Below are positions 11,393-23,129 of a stretch of DNA of 64,000 bases, piece by piece. Under the pieces are notes generated by a model. That model ran no database searches. It was not told the DNA's origin and worked only from the letters and a program-made list of their open reading frames with translations. Origin of the DNA: Megalobrama amblycephala (Eukaryota > Chordata > Actinopteri > Cypriniformes > Xenocyprididae); contig NC_063052.1 of NCBI RefSeq assembly GCF_018812025.1, positions 27,510,354-27,574,353 of the forward strand, given 5' to 3'. The number at the start of each line of letters is the position of its first letter. Within the stretch, counting starts at the first letter, position 1. The translations under genes were made by a program, and so were the position numbers.

Positions 11393-11860
11393 AGGACGGC
11401 CTGTGTGGTATTATATGGATGCGAATGAGTTGAACTCATATTACTGGGTGCTTCGAACTGCTTACTCATATGTGACAGAATGATTGTTATACTATGACCC
11501 CTCTGAAGACAACTGTTATTTATGTATGTCTTTTCTTCCTTTTTCTTTGTTCTTGAAAAATAAATAAACACAGAAAAAAAAAAAAAAAAAAAAAAAAAAT
11601 TACAGCACTGAATAACACATTTCTATGGATAAAAATGCATCTAGAAATAGTGGAGGAGTGAGCTGCAACAGGAAAGGTATGTGATTCAAGCTGCCCAAAA
11701 CATGATAATTCTTTATTTTAAGCTTCAAGCTAATGCATTAGCGTAATGGCTTGCCCTTTGACAGATGCATGTGCGTCCTCAGCGCAGAACGTTCATATAT
11801 GGCTATATCCTTATCTGTAAATGTTACAAATTCAAAAAAAATTCCATGTTTCTGTAATGG

Positions 11861-12322
11861 TGTCACAGACACGTCAGGTTCCACCATCCACCAACCACAG
11901 CGCACTCAATCACCTGAGTACTGATCACCGTCACCTGCACCTCATCATCACTGCAATCACCAGCACCATAAAAGACCCACACTCACACACAGTCTTTGTC
12001 CGGTCTCGTTTGCACTACAATTCTCTGTATGCTTACCTTAAGGACTCCAAACGCCATACTTACCTGCTCCAGTCGTCTCCTCCATCTCCTTCATCTCCTG
12101 TTCTCCTCGTGTGCCTACCTGCCTGTGTGTGTGAGTGTCTCTGCCATAATCCTCCAACGCCAATCTGCATCCGCATCTGAAAAACACCATAATGACAGTA
12201 TCACATTCTCTTCATTATTCAAGAACTGCTTTATCATCTCTCCATAACGATTTGCTCTGCTGTTTCATTAATAAACCTACCTGTATTGCTTTTACGTCTG
12301 CCTCCGTGTCTCTGTTGTAACA
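11861..12322 (+). repeat. 5' LTR of the gypsy element
   Basis: The LTR begins TGTCACAG and ends TTGTAACA, that is TG...CA. A TATA-like CACCATAAAAGACC lies near 11965-11980 and an AATAAA-type signal (TTAATAAACC) near 12268-12277. It therefore probably supplies promoter and polyadenylation functions. Confidence 0.93.
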
Positions 12323-12352
12323 GAAGACCGGACCATAACAACAGTCAACAGC

Positions 12353-15300
12353 ATGAGCACCAACGAACCTTTTCAAGAGCTCGTGGACGCATTGCGCCAA
12401 GCACTCACCCCACAACCATCCTCACCATCTTCCACCAATGCTGCAGCTTCCGCACCCACCATCACCGCTCCTTCTCCAACGTTCACCGCCAGTCCCATGG
12501 CCAAACCGGCGCCCTACTCAGGATCGGCGGAGGAATGCAGCGGATTTCTTCTCCAATGCGAACTGGTCCTGGAGATGCAGCCGCACCTCTACCCTACCGA
12601 CACGGCTAAAATCGCGTTCATCATCTCACAACTGCAAGGTAAGGCCCTCCAATGGGCGGATTCTCTGTGGACTCAGAAAGGCTCTGTGGTGAAATCATAT
12701 CCGGCGTTCGTCTCTCACTTCTGTGAGGTCTTCGGAAAGCCTCTATCGGATTCATCGACTGGTGAGAAACTTTATAATCTAAAACAAGGAAATAACTCTG
12801 TTAACGAATATGCCTTGCAGTTCAGAACGCTAGCCGCCACCAGCGGATGGAATGAACAAGCCCTCATCACCACCTTTCGCCAAGGACTGGAGCCTAATGT
12901 GCGGCTGCATCTCGCTGCATACGAGGACTCCATAGGACTCGAACGCTTCATCCAACTCGCCATCCGCGTGGGTTCTCGTATGCAGTCGTGTCTCCTCGAG
13001 CACCAGGGCCAGTCACTCTCCAACATCCTCCATCGTCGGTCCGAACCTGTCAGCTCTCCAGAACCAGCCAGCGAACCCATGCAAATTGATCATTCACGTC
13101 TCACTACAACGGAAAGACAAAGAAGGCTGACCCTGAATTTATGCTTGTATTGTGGATCTCTGGGGCATGTCATCTCCACATGCCCAACCCGTCCTCCTCG
13201 GCCCGTGGTGAGTGCGATAATTCCCTCCATTCAAAAAATGAAACCACTCACTACTATTGTAAACCTTACTGCTGCAAATGCCTCTGTTCCAGTGGTGGCG
13301 CTCCTCGACTCCGGGTCAGCAGGAAACTTCATCTCCGGCGCCCTCTGTCGACAACTCAAGCTCAAGACCTCCCCGTCTCCGATTAACTATCAAATCCACT
13401 CCATCACGGGCAAACCCCTGAGCCGTAAGACAATCCGTCACTGTGTGGGACCACTTCAACTTCGTGTGGGGATTCTTCATACAGAAAACATCCATCTGCT
13501 GGTTCTGGAGGAGTCCACCGCTGACGTGGTTCTAGGGCGCCCATGGCTTGAGCAACACAGTCCCACCATCTCCTGGCGCACGGGTGAAGTCCTGAAGTGG
13601 GGCGACCACTGTTTCCTCGACTGCTTCCTAGCACTTCCTGTTCCGAACTCTCCACTCTCCAAGACTCTCTCCATCAACGCCACGTCCATCGAAAGTCCTG
13701 TAGAGAAGCGCTCCGTGGATGTTCCCCCGGACTACGCCCCCTTCAGTGACGTCTTCTGCCCGCAACGCGCCTCCAACCTACCTCCACACCGGCCATGGGA
13801 CTGTGCCATCGATCTGTTACCGGGTGAGCCAGTGCCCAGGGGACGCATCTACCCCCTGTCATTACTGGAGGAGAAGGCCATGGAGGAATACATCAAAGAG
13901 GCCCTTAGTCAAGGTTACATCCGCCCATCTACTTCCCCTGCTGCTTCAAGTTTCTTCTTTGTGGCTAAGAAGGACGGAGGCTTGCGGCCCTGCATCAATT
14001 ACTGTGCCCTGAATAAGATTACAGTCAAGTTCCGCTACCCACTTCCCCTCGTCCCAGCGGCCCTGGAACATCTCCGCGGTGCCACTGTGTTCACTAAGTT
14101 GGACCTCCGCAGCGCGTATAACCTCATCCGGATACGTGAGGGGGACGAGTGGAAGACCGCCTTCGTCACGCCCACTGGCCACTACGAATACCTCGTGATG
14201 CCGTATGGCCTGGTCAACGCCCCCTCCGTATTCCAGGATTTCATACACGAGGTGCTCCGGGAGTTTCTCCACAAGTTCGTGCTGGTGTATATAGACGACA
14301 TCCTCATCTACTCCTGGAGCTTGGCCGAACATCGCCACCACGTTGCGGAGGTCCTCCAATGCTTATGGCAATTCCATCTCTTCCTCAAAGCTGAAAAGTG
14401 CTCCTTCCACCAGCCCTCTGTCCAGTTCCTGGGGTACGTGATTGACCACAGTGGCATCCGGATGGACGAGGGGAAGGTTTCCGCCATCCAGACCTGGTCC
14501 ACTCCAACAACCATCAAAGAACTCCAGCGCTTCCTCGGATTCTCCAATTTCTACCGTCGCTTCATCAAAGATTACAGTACTATCGTCAGTCCACTCACCA
14601 ACCTGCTCCGTCACCAGCCCAAGTCTCTGTCCTGGTCCCCACAAGCCACCAACGCCTTTGAAACCCTCAAAAGAGCCTTCACCACCGCTCCCCTCCTCAT
14701 CCACCCTAACCCTGACCTACCTTTCGTCGTGAAAGTGGACGCCTCCACCACCGGAGTGGGAGCGGTCCTCTCTCAGCAGCAGGGGACGCCAAGTAGACTC
14801 CATCCATGTGCCGCCTTCTCCCGCAAGCTCAACCCGGTGGAGGTCAACTACGACATCGGTGACCGTGAGCTCCTGGCCGTCAAGCTTGCCCTAGAAGAGT
14901 GGAGGCATTGGTTGGAGGGGGCTAACCATCCATTCCAAGTTCTCACTGATCATAAGAACCTTGAGTATCTGAAGGCTGCCAAGAGACTCAACCCTCGCCA
15001 AGCTCGCTGGGCCATGTTCTTCTCAAGATTCAATTTCTCTATATCCTACCGCCCTGGTTCAAAAAATACGAAAGCTGATGCCCTGTCTCGTCTCCACGCC
15101 CCAGACGAAAAGCCTGAAACTCCAGCTACTATCCTCCCAGAGTCAATCTTCGTAAGCCCCATCCAGTGGTCAGAAGAAACCATACCCTCCTCCAATGCCT
15201 CCTCACGCACTCCGCCGGGTTGCCCCCAAGGCTTGCAATAAGTCACACGGGCACGTCGCACTCCACTTCTGCACAATGCTCACTCTTCACTTGGCACTGG

Positions 15301-16939
15301 CCACCCGGGGGTCAATGAGACCCTCTCGTTGCTCAAACAACGCTTCTGGTGGCCCAACATGGCCAACGACGTCAGAAGGTACATGCAGGGCTGCAGGGAG
15401 TGCGCCATCTCCAAGAGCCCACGCCATCTTCCCACCGGCAAGCTCAATCCTCTGCCCGTTCCTGAGAGACCCTGGTCACACCTGGGAGTGGACTTCGTCA
15501 CCGATCTCCCCGAGTCTGATGGTCACACTTGCATCCTGGTAGATGTAGATCGCTTCTCAAAATCCTGCCGTCTGATCCCCCTGGAGGGTCTACCTACCGC
15601 CATGACCACTGCAGAACTGATGTTCAACCATGTCTTTCCTCATTATGGAATACCCGAAGACATCGTCTCCGACAGAGGGCCCCAATTTATCTCCCACGTC
15701 TGGAAGGCGTTCTTCTCCCTCCTGGGTGTGACCGTCAGTCTGTCATCCGGATACCATCCTCAGTCGAACGGGCAGACGGAACGGAAGATCCAGGAGATAG
15801 GCCACTTCCTGCGTACCTTCTGTCACGGCCACCAGAACTCCTGGAACCAGTACCTGGGTTGGGCCGAGTACGCACAAAATTCCCTCCGTCAAGCCACAAC
15901 TGGACTAACACCGTTTCAGTGCTTACTCGGCTACCAACCCCCACTGTTCCCCTGGGATGGGGAACCCTCCAACGTTCCGGCAGTCGACTACTGGTTCCGG
16001 GAGAGCGAGAGGGTTTGGGACTCGGCTCACCACCAACTGCAGAGAGCCCTGCGCAGACGCAAGATGACAGCCGACCTTCGGCGCTCCGACGCTCCAGTCT
16101 ACCAACCGGGGCAGAAGGTCTGGCTGTCCACCAGGGACATCAGAATGCGTCTGCCCTGCAAGAAGCTGAGTCCCCGCTTCATTGGCCCGTTCACCATCAT
16201 CCGACAGATCAACCCAGTCACTTATCGCCTCCAGCTCCCTGCACAGTACAGTAGAATTCATCCCACATTCCACGTTTCACTGCTAAAGCCTCACCACCCT
16301 TCTGTTCTTCCCTCCACAGAACCTGACGTGGCAGCCGTCGAGCCCCCCCTTCCACTCATCCTGGATGATGGCACTGCCTACGTGGTTCACGAGATTCTGG
16401 ATTCCCGGCGCCGTGGTGGTCAATTGGAGTACCTGGTAGACTGGGAAGGCTACGGCCCCGAGGAACGCTCATGGGTCCCCAAGAATGATATCCTTGATCC
16501 TAATCTGTTACAGACTTTCCACACCAACCACCCGGACAGACCTGCCCCACGCCCTAGAGGACAACCACCACGACGTCGGGTCCTCGGCCCTCAGGAGCGG
16601 GCCGTGGGAGGGGGGGTACTGTCACAGACACGTCAGGTTCCACCATCCACCAACCACAGCGCACTCAATCACCTGAGTACTGATCACCGTCACCTGCACC
16701 TCATCATCACTGCAATCACCAGCACCATAAAAGACCCACACTCACACACAGTCTTTGTCCGGTCTCGTTTGCACTACAATTCTCTGTATGCTTACCTTAA
16801 GGACTCCAAACGCCATACTTACCTGCTCCAGTCGTCTCCTCCATCTCCTTCGTCTCCTGTTCTCCTCGTGTGCCTACCTGCCTGTGTGTGTGAGTGTCTC
16901 CGCCATAATCCTCCAACGTTAATCTGCATCCGCATCTGA
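12353..16939 (+). pseudogene. gypsy gag-pol polyprotein with one in-frame stop
   Basis: From ATG 12353 a single phase covers the domains. Gag includes a CCHC knuckle CLYCGSLGHVISTC (residues about 263-277). An aspartic protease has LLDSGS (about 317). Reverse transcriptase has YIDD (about 646), and RNase H has KVDAS (about 793). The integrase has a zinc-binding end (CRECA) and the triad seen in GVDF, SDRGPQF and NGQTERK, followed by a chromodomain ([16 protein letters not shown]). The only break I see is TAA at 15239-15241, between RNase H and integrase in the same phase. The frame then crosses the polypurine tract and ends inside the 3' LTR at 16939. Chromodomains are thought to steer integration to particular chromatin. 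Confidence 0.93.
16606..16616 (+). promoter_or_regulatory. polypurine tract
   Basis: GGGAGGGGGG ends three bases before the 3' LTR. It is the expected RNase H-resistant primer for plus-strand DNA synthesis. Confidence 0.8.
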
Positions 16940-17081
16940 AAAACACCATAAGGACAGTATAACATTCTCTTCATTATTCAAGAACTGCTTTATCATCTCT
17001 CCATAACGATTTGCTCTGCTGTTTCATCAATAAACCTACCTGTATTGCTTTTACGTCTGCCTCCGTGTCTCTGTTGTAACA
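16620..17081 (+). repeat. 3' LTR of the gypsy element
   Basis: It has the same length and TG...CA ends as the 5' LTR, with seven differences that I can count. Nearly all lie in the last third (for example ACGTTAATC against ACGCCAATC). The gag-pol frame overlaps its first 320 bp. Confidence 0.93.
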
Positions 17082-17620
17082 AATGGTTAATCCACCAGTA
17101 TGTGTAAACTCTATAGTCACAGCAGTATTTCCATTGCTACAATATAATTATTGTTGTTATCCATGAATTTTCAAATTTACTGTTTTACAAGAAAGGCAGA
17201 AAAAAAAAGTAAAGCACTTTATAGTTGTTGTTGTTTTCAGATGCCCAATTACAGTCAATAACAGAGACTTTTTTGGATATTATGTGTGAATAATGACTAT
17301 TTAGTTGTTTCAGTTTGTTATTTGCCTAATAAATGGCAATAACATTTTTAGTTTTAAACATGTTTTTGATAGAATCCTAAAATATTTTAATGTTCTCTCT
17401 TTATTATGACAGGTAGTCTAATAAATTAAGCACTGTATGTTTTCATAGCGTTCAATTGGCACATTTGTTTGAAGTACATTGGGCAGGATGTGCAACAGTG
17501 TGTTTTTTGTCAATAAAATAAAAAATAATAAAATAAGGATTTTTATCCAATCAATCGATTAATCGAAAAAAGAATCATCCAACTAATTGATTACCAGAAT
17601 AATCATTAGTTGCAGCCCTA

Positions 17621-18374
17621 TGTGATAAGCGAAACTCTTTTGGTTATTTTTCAAAAAAGGGGAGGAGCTCCTTGTTATGTCTCGCCCTGTCTATCTGTTT
17701 CAGTGGAAATTACTTTGAATAACGCCGCACATTTAAAGGTACTTTAGTAGGCCTTTAAATAGTCCACAGTTCATCAGTGAACAATTAAGATTAAGAATTC
17801 ACATTAGAAATAGGTAATGTCTAAAATGCTGAACAACAGTTTTAAATTACAAAAATATTGAGCAATTAAAAACCAGCTCATTGTACAAGTTGTGAAGTTA
17901 TTTGTCGCAAAATTAATTATTGCCATTTATACATGACTGAAAATCATGATTAAATGTGATTAAAAAAGATTAAATACAGAAAGCAATCAAAGAAAGAGTT
18001 ACAGTGCACATGTAAACCTTTTTCATATTGCAAAGATGTTACCCAATCATAGCAGTGTTGTTGTTAACACTTAAGTCTTAAAAGAGACCCACCCATTTAA
18101 ACTGTGTTCAAATCAGAGGGTTAAAATCAAGGTAGAAAAAGGCCATTTATTTCTAAATTAGGACCATTTTTGGCATTGACGGTATCATGACGGTAGTTCA
18201 TGATAATTAGATTAAAGCAATAAGCTATGACACTGCCATGCACCTTGCCACACTATAGGAATAGTTCATCCAAAAAAAGCTAATCTGATCAGAAAGACTG
18301 GTGTCATACTGCAACTTTTTTTTTTTTTTTAAATGAAGATTTTGATTAAGAAAATCGGTTGAAGGATCCCATTG
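17621..18374. other. AT-rich stretch, nothing recognised
   Basis: It starts with the right-hand target duplication of the hAT. A GGAATAGTTCATCCAAAAA segment at about 18256-18276 resembles the end of the AGGGATAG repeat family, and a T run lies at about 18317-18331. No gene was seen. Confidence 0.4.
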
Positions 18375-18744
18375 TGTAACGAAGGGAGACTCAGGCAGGG
18401 GATCCAAATGCAGCGTTTTATTAAAAGTGAGCGTGGTCGTACAAGCAGGGTCAAACAGGGGTAAACAGGAACAGCAAGGGACAGGCAGAATCGTAGTCAG
18501 GGTACAGGCAAAGGATCGAGGCAGGCAGCGATGGGTCGTAAAACAGGAGTCAGGCAGAAACAGTAACAAAACAGGCAGACAGGGAATAAACGCTCAGAAT
18601 TGTAACAATGTTAGCAAGACTTCGCGGTGAGGTGGTGTGTGTGAAAGTCCTTTATAGTCCTGGTAATGAGCTGCAGCTGGGTGTGGTGATTAGTGATTAG
18701 TGTGAACATGTGACTGGCAGGGAGGATTGTGGGAAATGAACCCA
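18375..18744 (-). mobile_element. solo LTR, minus orientation
   Basis: A 370-bp segment begins TGTAACGAAGGG and ends AACCCA, that is TG...CA, with flanks CATTG and AATTG (four of five match). On the minus strand AATAAA (in TTTTAATAAAACGC) lies close to the proposed LTR 3' end, as expected for an LTR polyadenylation site. No internal retroelement sequence is adjacent, so this looks like a solo LTR left by recombination. The 114-codon minus frame over it is an accident. Confidence 0.6.
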
Positions 18745-19717
18745 AATTGACCCTAATTGGATTCAATACAATTCCCCAAAAATTACACTATGAAAAAAAA
18801 TATACAATCATGTACAAATAATTAACTTTTAATAACAATATTTTTCACACATTACAAAGAATACATATCTGAATTTATGATTAATAAAAATATTTTTAAC
18901 CACTGTTTTTAAGACTGCCTCTTCCCCATACCTATGGGACATTTACCATGATACATTTATAACAACAATATCTTAGTCTAAACCTAAAGTAATCTTGACA
19001 AACTATATATCGTTTGAAAGCTTTCAGACTCTAGTTTTCATATTTGGTGACTGATTTTCAAAAGAAATGACAGAGCAATAGATAAATAGATAGATTCGAT
19101 AGATTCGATGGTGCCAAACTATAACACACGATCTGATTCTTTCCATATGTTTTTTATGTGTTTTAGGTATTGAATTCAAATCAAATATTAACATTACTGC
19201 CCAAACTTCTGAATAGGATGTCTACTTCATAAATATTTTGAAAAGTATGGAAAAATATGGTTCAGATCACTCAAACCATATATGGTTCTAGTGAAATCTA
19301 GTGATATCATCTAGTGAAAAAGTTTGGTACTGCACACAAAAAAATCTTACTGAAAGTTTTTTTTTTTTTTTTTTTTTTTTTTGAGATATTAACATAAAAT
19401 TCGGCACAGAACTTGTTCAGATATTTTACTTTGATTTTCTTGACGTTTTAGAGTTGAAAATGTTTTGTAAAATATATTTCTTAAATAAAATATAAAAATA
19501 TATATTTTATATATTTTAAATGTCCATAAACAAACATCTATAAGTTTTTTTAAACTTTACTTTTACAAATTTTTTTTTTTACTTCTACAATAATCTGTCA
19601 AGTGTTCCCTTTAAAAAGATACCAAACTTAAGTCTGTGCTCTGAAGTATTCAAGATTTTTAACAATTTAAGTTGGAAAAGTCATTTTCATATCTATGCTC
19701 AAAAAATGTTTAAGACA
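18745..19717. other. AT-rich stretch with poly(T)
   Basis: No gene was recognised. It contains a 26-base T run at 19357-19382 and short A/T-rich tracts. Confidence 0.4.
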
Positions 19718-19755
19718 ACAGGTTTTCATGTTTATAGTCATATATATAATATAAT

Positions 19756-19803
<48 letters not shown>

Positions 19804-19844
19804 AACAGGTTTTCATGTTTATAGTCATATATATATAATATAAT

Positions 19845-19921
<77 letters not shown>
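19718..19921. repeat. duplicated unit with (TA)n microsatellites
   Basis: A unit containing AACAACAGGTTTTCATGTTT, a TCATATATATAATATAATAA part and then a long TA run occurs twice in tandem (about 19718-19800 and 19801-19921). The second TA run is much longer. The unit probably duplicated by slippage or unequal exchange. The Ile-Tyr-rich minus frame over it is meaningless. Confidence 0.85.
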
Positions 19922-19924
<3 letters not shown>

Positions 19925-20040
19925 TTGAATTAAGTGAGGAAAAGCTCCTTATTTTAGCTTCATAGGGTAGTAAAAAACTAAATATAACCAAGACATGTTA
20001 TTATTTTGGGTCTGTACAGTTGCCTTAGAACATTAAAATA

Positions 20041-20253
20041 TGTGGGTCAAAATGACCCGTGAACATCACCAAAGTAACCAAAATTTAGTGTATATGTGTC
20101 AAAACACATCAGCTTGTTGAAACTTTGCATGCATGTTCATGAACCTAAATGAGAAAAAGTCACAAAATTTCAAGAAAAAAAAAAAAGAAAAAAAAGCTGT
20201 TTAACTGATGTTTCCAACAACTCAAAAATCAAAACGGGTCAAATTGACCCACA
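20041..20253. mobile_element. short MITE with GGGTCA ends
   Basis: TGTGGGTCAAAATGACCCGT at 20041-20060 is matched in inverted orientation at 20234-20253 (18 of 20 bases). Each arm is itself near-palindromic around GGGTCA/TGACCC. At about 213 bp with no coding capacity, it fits a MITE family common in cyprinids. No clear target duplication was resolved. Confidence 0.65.
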
Positions 20254-20261
20254 ACAGTACA

Positions 20262-20487
20262 CAATGGTTAACAAAAATACAGTTCATTGTTTATTCATGT
20301 TATTTCACAGTGCATTAACTAATGTTAACAAATACAACTCTTGATTTTAATAATGTATTAGTAAATGTTGAAATTACCATTAACAAAGATTAATAAATGC
20401 TGTACAAGTGCAGTTCATTATTAGTTAATGTTAACTAATGTGGTTAACTAATGTTAACTAATGAACCTTATTGTAAAGTGTTACCCA
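20262..20487. repeat. TTAACTAATG-rich repeat, copy 1
   Basis: This repeat is dense in AACTAATGTTAAC motifs and ends CCTTATTGTAAAGTGTTACC. It matches 23130-23431 in the same orientation over most of its length, including AATAAATGCT and AGTTCATTATTAGTT blocks. It is a known type of fish DNA repeat with GGTAACACTTTACAATAAGG ends (read on the minus strand). Confidence 0.65.
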
Positions 20488-20634
20488 CAATTTTAATGCA
20501 TGATTTGAAGGCGAAAATCCACCCAGCATTAATTTAGAGAGGTGATTATTAAACTGACTGGAGGTACCTGTGCATTCAGCAGTTTGAACGCACACCTTCC
20601 AATCAATCAGAATCGAGTATTCAGACAGATCATG

Positions 20635-21665
20635 ATAGTCTGGGTAAACCCAGCCTGATCTGCCGGCGATTTGATTTCGCTCGGCAACTCAGTCTGGAAA
20701 CCCGTGCATTCATTTCTGCTGCGCTGTTACACTTTTGCGGGAACCAATCACAGACTGGCTTATCCACCTTGCTCGCTATTGGCGGGTATAACACGATGAC
20801 GATAGAGAAGCGACGGCAAGCAGCTTTCAAACTCTATCTGATCTACCCGTCTCTCCAAAATAACAATGCACAATCACAGTGACGCTGATTGTGTTAAGCA
20901 TTTACCTTATCTGAGAGAAATGTAGCAGAGCGTTGATCCGACAGTCTCTTCATAGGAAGATTACAAACAGCGATTAATGACACACCATGATTCTCTGCTG
21001 TTATTTTGGTGGTTTGATTCACGATGTGAGTACAGGACTCTTTTACTTCAATGCCCCTTGATGGTAGACAATATTTTTATTATTTGCTCTATATGTTTCG
21101 TCTTCCTGCTTCTTGAATCTCGCGCTGCCTGAGCTGACTGGGATTCTTTTTGGTTGTCATGACAATGACGTTGTTTAGGGCGGCTATACTCCGCGTTCAT
21201 TTACACTGAACTAGAACAGTATCAGAGTCACCTTTTAACCTCTCGACGATGCTGAATGACTTCTTTAGCAAACAAATCGCTCGAGTGGGTGTAAATACCA
21301 CTCACTTTCATGTTTTTTTTGCACAACCTGCAAAAATCGCTCGATGCCATTGCTGCTTCTGCAAACCGCGGATCAATGCTACAAACCAATACAAACTAAA
21401 CCTGTATCTCAATCAGCTCCCTAGTTCCCGAGGTCGTGAATCAGTATATCATGCAAGTGAATGTGGCTGATTCCCTGATCAGTGCCCTGACTACTGAACT
21501 AGGGAGCTGACTGAGACACACGGTAAAACTGCCTGGAGTTTTCGCATCGCTCTGCAAAGTACGTCACCCGGATCGTTGATCTGATTGGTTGAAGGACTAT
21601 CCAATTGCGTTACTAATGCTCGTTGATCACGCCTCTTGTGCAGTAGGAAATACATAGCAAACTCC
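20635..21665. repeat. GC-richer dispersed repeat cluster
   Basis: Relative to its surroundings this stretch is GC-rich and contains motifs of cyprinid dispersed repeats (TCTGGGTAAACCCAG near the left edge, CTCCCCAGACC near the right). It includes the inverted repeat at 21404-21519. Short open frames on both strands show no family match that I recognise. Confidence 0.4.
21404..21519. repeat. inverted repeat with 24-bp arms
   Basis: The arms at 21404-21427 and 21496-21519 match at 22 of 24 bases, with a perfect 15-bp core TCAGCTCCCTAGTTC, around a 68-base loop. This may be the core of a foldback-type MITE. Confidence 0.75.
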
Positions 21666-23129
21666 CCAGACCAATGTTCAATTTTAAATTGAGCTTTCAG
21701 TGATGAATGATTTCAATTTTAAATTGAGCTATCACCAGACCAAGACCATGGTACAATAATGGTATAAAATAAATAAATATATAAATAAAAAAAAATGTTA
21801 GAAAAATGTAAAGGAGCTACTTAGAAGTCCCAATTCATTTTCAATTAGAAGGGTGAGAATGGTAATGAAGAGAATGAGATCCTTGGAAACTGCCACAAAT
21901 GAGTGAAAAAGATGTGGAGAGATTGTCTTTTCAATAAATAACAATGTAATTAAATTTCAGTCTCTTTCGCACACAACACTCTGTTTGACTTCAAAAGACA
22001 TATCCTAGAATCAGGGGTGATAGAATCAAGAAGTCTTCTTTAAAGAGTTATGAGACATGAACTAAGCCAATCAGCTAAGAGGTGAATTACAAACTTTGAT
22101 TTGAAGCAAAAAGGTTTTTGAAAACAGTCAAAGGTACAAGACTGGTTACTTAACAGCTTTACTGAGAGTAAGAAATACAATCCCATGAAGCATTTCAAAC
22201 AGCATAATCAAATAAAAAAAATAAATAAAAATAAAAATAAAAAAAATGGAGAAATATAAAACTGCTAATTTTGTAAACTACCTTACTACTTATCTCATTC
22301 AGTCATTTTAGCTATAAAACACCACATCAAGAAGTTTCTGCCAGACTTGTCTACTGTCTCCAAGTTAATCTGTATGTGTTGTTTTTGCTAGGGTTTTGTG
22401 GCAGAGCTACACCACTAGGGAGCTACACCACTAGGGAACTACACAGGGTACTTGATGCTTAGAGAGAAACATATGTGGCTTTATGTTTGCGTATACTGCT
22501 GTGCAGTAATAACAATGTAATTATTTCACTACAGAGATCACGTTTTTCTTTTTTAAATATTTATTTGGTTAATGGCATCTTTTTAATAAGTGCTATGAAT
22601 GAAGGATAGTATCACTAATACCAATACTGCTACTGATGTCTCTGTTAAATGGATTTTTCCCCCACAATTTTAGCTATTAATAATCAGTTTCTGTATATTT
22701 CCTCCTGAATATTAGCTACTGTTAGACCTACCCGAACACTTTAAAGCATTGTTTACAAGATTACATGGGTCAAAAACAATGAAAACAATAACTTTTATTA
22801 ATTTATTTATTTTGGCAGGGCAAGTAAAACTCTGAACCAGTACAAAAAAATAAAAATAAAATAAAAAATAAATAGCACTGAACCCTATTAAAGGCACAGC
22901 TAAAGGTGAAGATTGTTTTAAGTTAACTTAAATTAAATGTTAGAAATTATGGCTTTATTTTATACTGAAATACTGAATGGATATAATTAAAGTAATCAAA
23001 TGTAAAATAACTAATGTTGTCAATCAATTAAAAAAATAACTAATTAATCGCATTAAAGTTTTTAATATATTTTTATATTGTAATACTTTCACACTGAATA
23101 TCCAAAATAATGTAGAAACAACATAACGA
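21666..23129. other. AT-rich stretch with small repeats
   Basis: No gene was recognised. A near-palindromic TTCAATTTTAAATTGAGCT occurs twice (about 21680-21700 and 21711-21730). AGCTACACCACTAGGG is tandemly repeated at about 22404-22436. A/T-rich (AAATAAAA)n-like tracts lie near 22208-22245 and 22845-22875. Confidence 0.45.

Larger units (their letters stand above)
6039..11596 (+). mobile_element. L1/Tx1-like LINE, lacking ORF1
   Basis: The element is bounded by a 14-bp duplication, AAATTACAGCACTG, at 6025-6038 and 11597-11610. It ends in AATAAATAAA and a poly(A) run (about 11574-11599), the signature of target-primed reverse transcription. It encodes an apurinic-type endonuclease, a reverse transcriptase and a C-terminal cysteine motif, but no ORF1, so it is probably 5'-truncated just ahead of ORF2. 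It is interrupted by a TTAA element (6385-7934), by frameshifts near 8885 and 9000-9270, and apparently by a deletion near 9270. Confidence 0.9.
11861..17081 (+). mobile_element. Ty3/gypsy chromovirus-type LTR retrotransposon
   Basis: Two 462-bp LTRs in direct orientation (11861-12322, 16620-17081) bracket a gag-protease-RT-RNase H-integrase-chromodomain reading frame. The flanks carry the 5-bp duplication AATGG (11856-11860, 17082-17086). By hand count the LTRs differ at seven positions (about 1.5 percent), which points to recent insertion. It lies inside the hAT element 5901-17620 in the same orientation as the LINE. One premature stop interrupts the polyprotein. Confidence 0.95.
5901..17620. 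mobile_element. non-autonomous hAT element, multiply invaded
   Basis: The left end TAGGGCTGCAAC and right end GTTGCAGCCCTA are inverted repeats. The flanks are TGTGATAT (5893-5900) and TGTGATAA (17621-17628), an 8-bp target duplication with one mismatch, as made by hAT transposases. Subterminal sequence at both ends is rich in ATCGAT/ATTAATCG motifs. Without the LINE and gypsy insertions only about 0.9 kb of hAT sequence remains (5901-6038, 11611-11860, 17087-17620), with no transposase gene, so it depended on another hAT for movement. A related fragment lacking the LINE lies at 44875-45069. Confidence 0.85.

Noticed and set aside
12772..15501. Many medium-length frames on the minus strand and in other plus frames
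   Set aside because: They are shadows of the high-GC gypsy polyprotein frame, whose domain motifs are clear.
18225..18569. 114-codon minus-strand frame
   Set aside because: It covers a solo LTR and has no domain.
19710..19991. Ile-Tyr repeat frame
   Set aside because: It is translation of a TA microsatellite.
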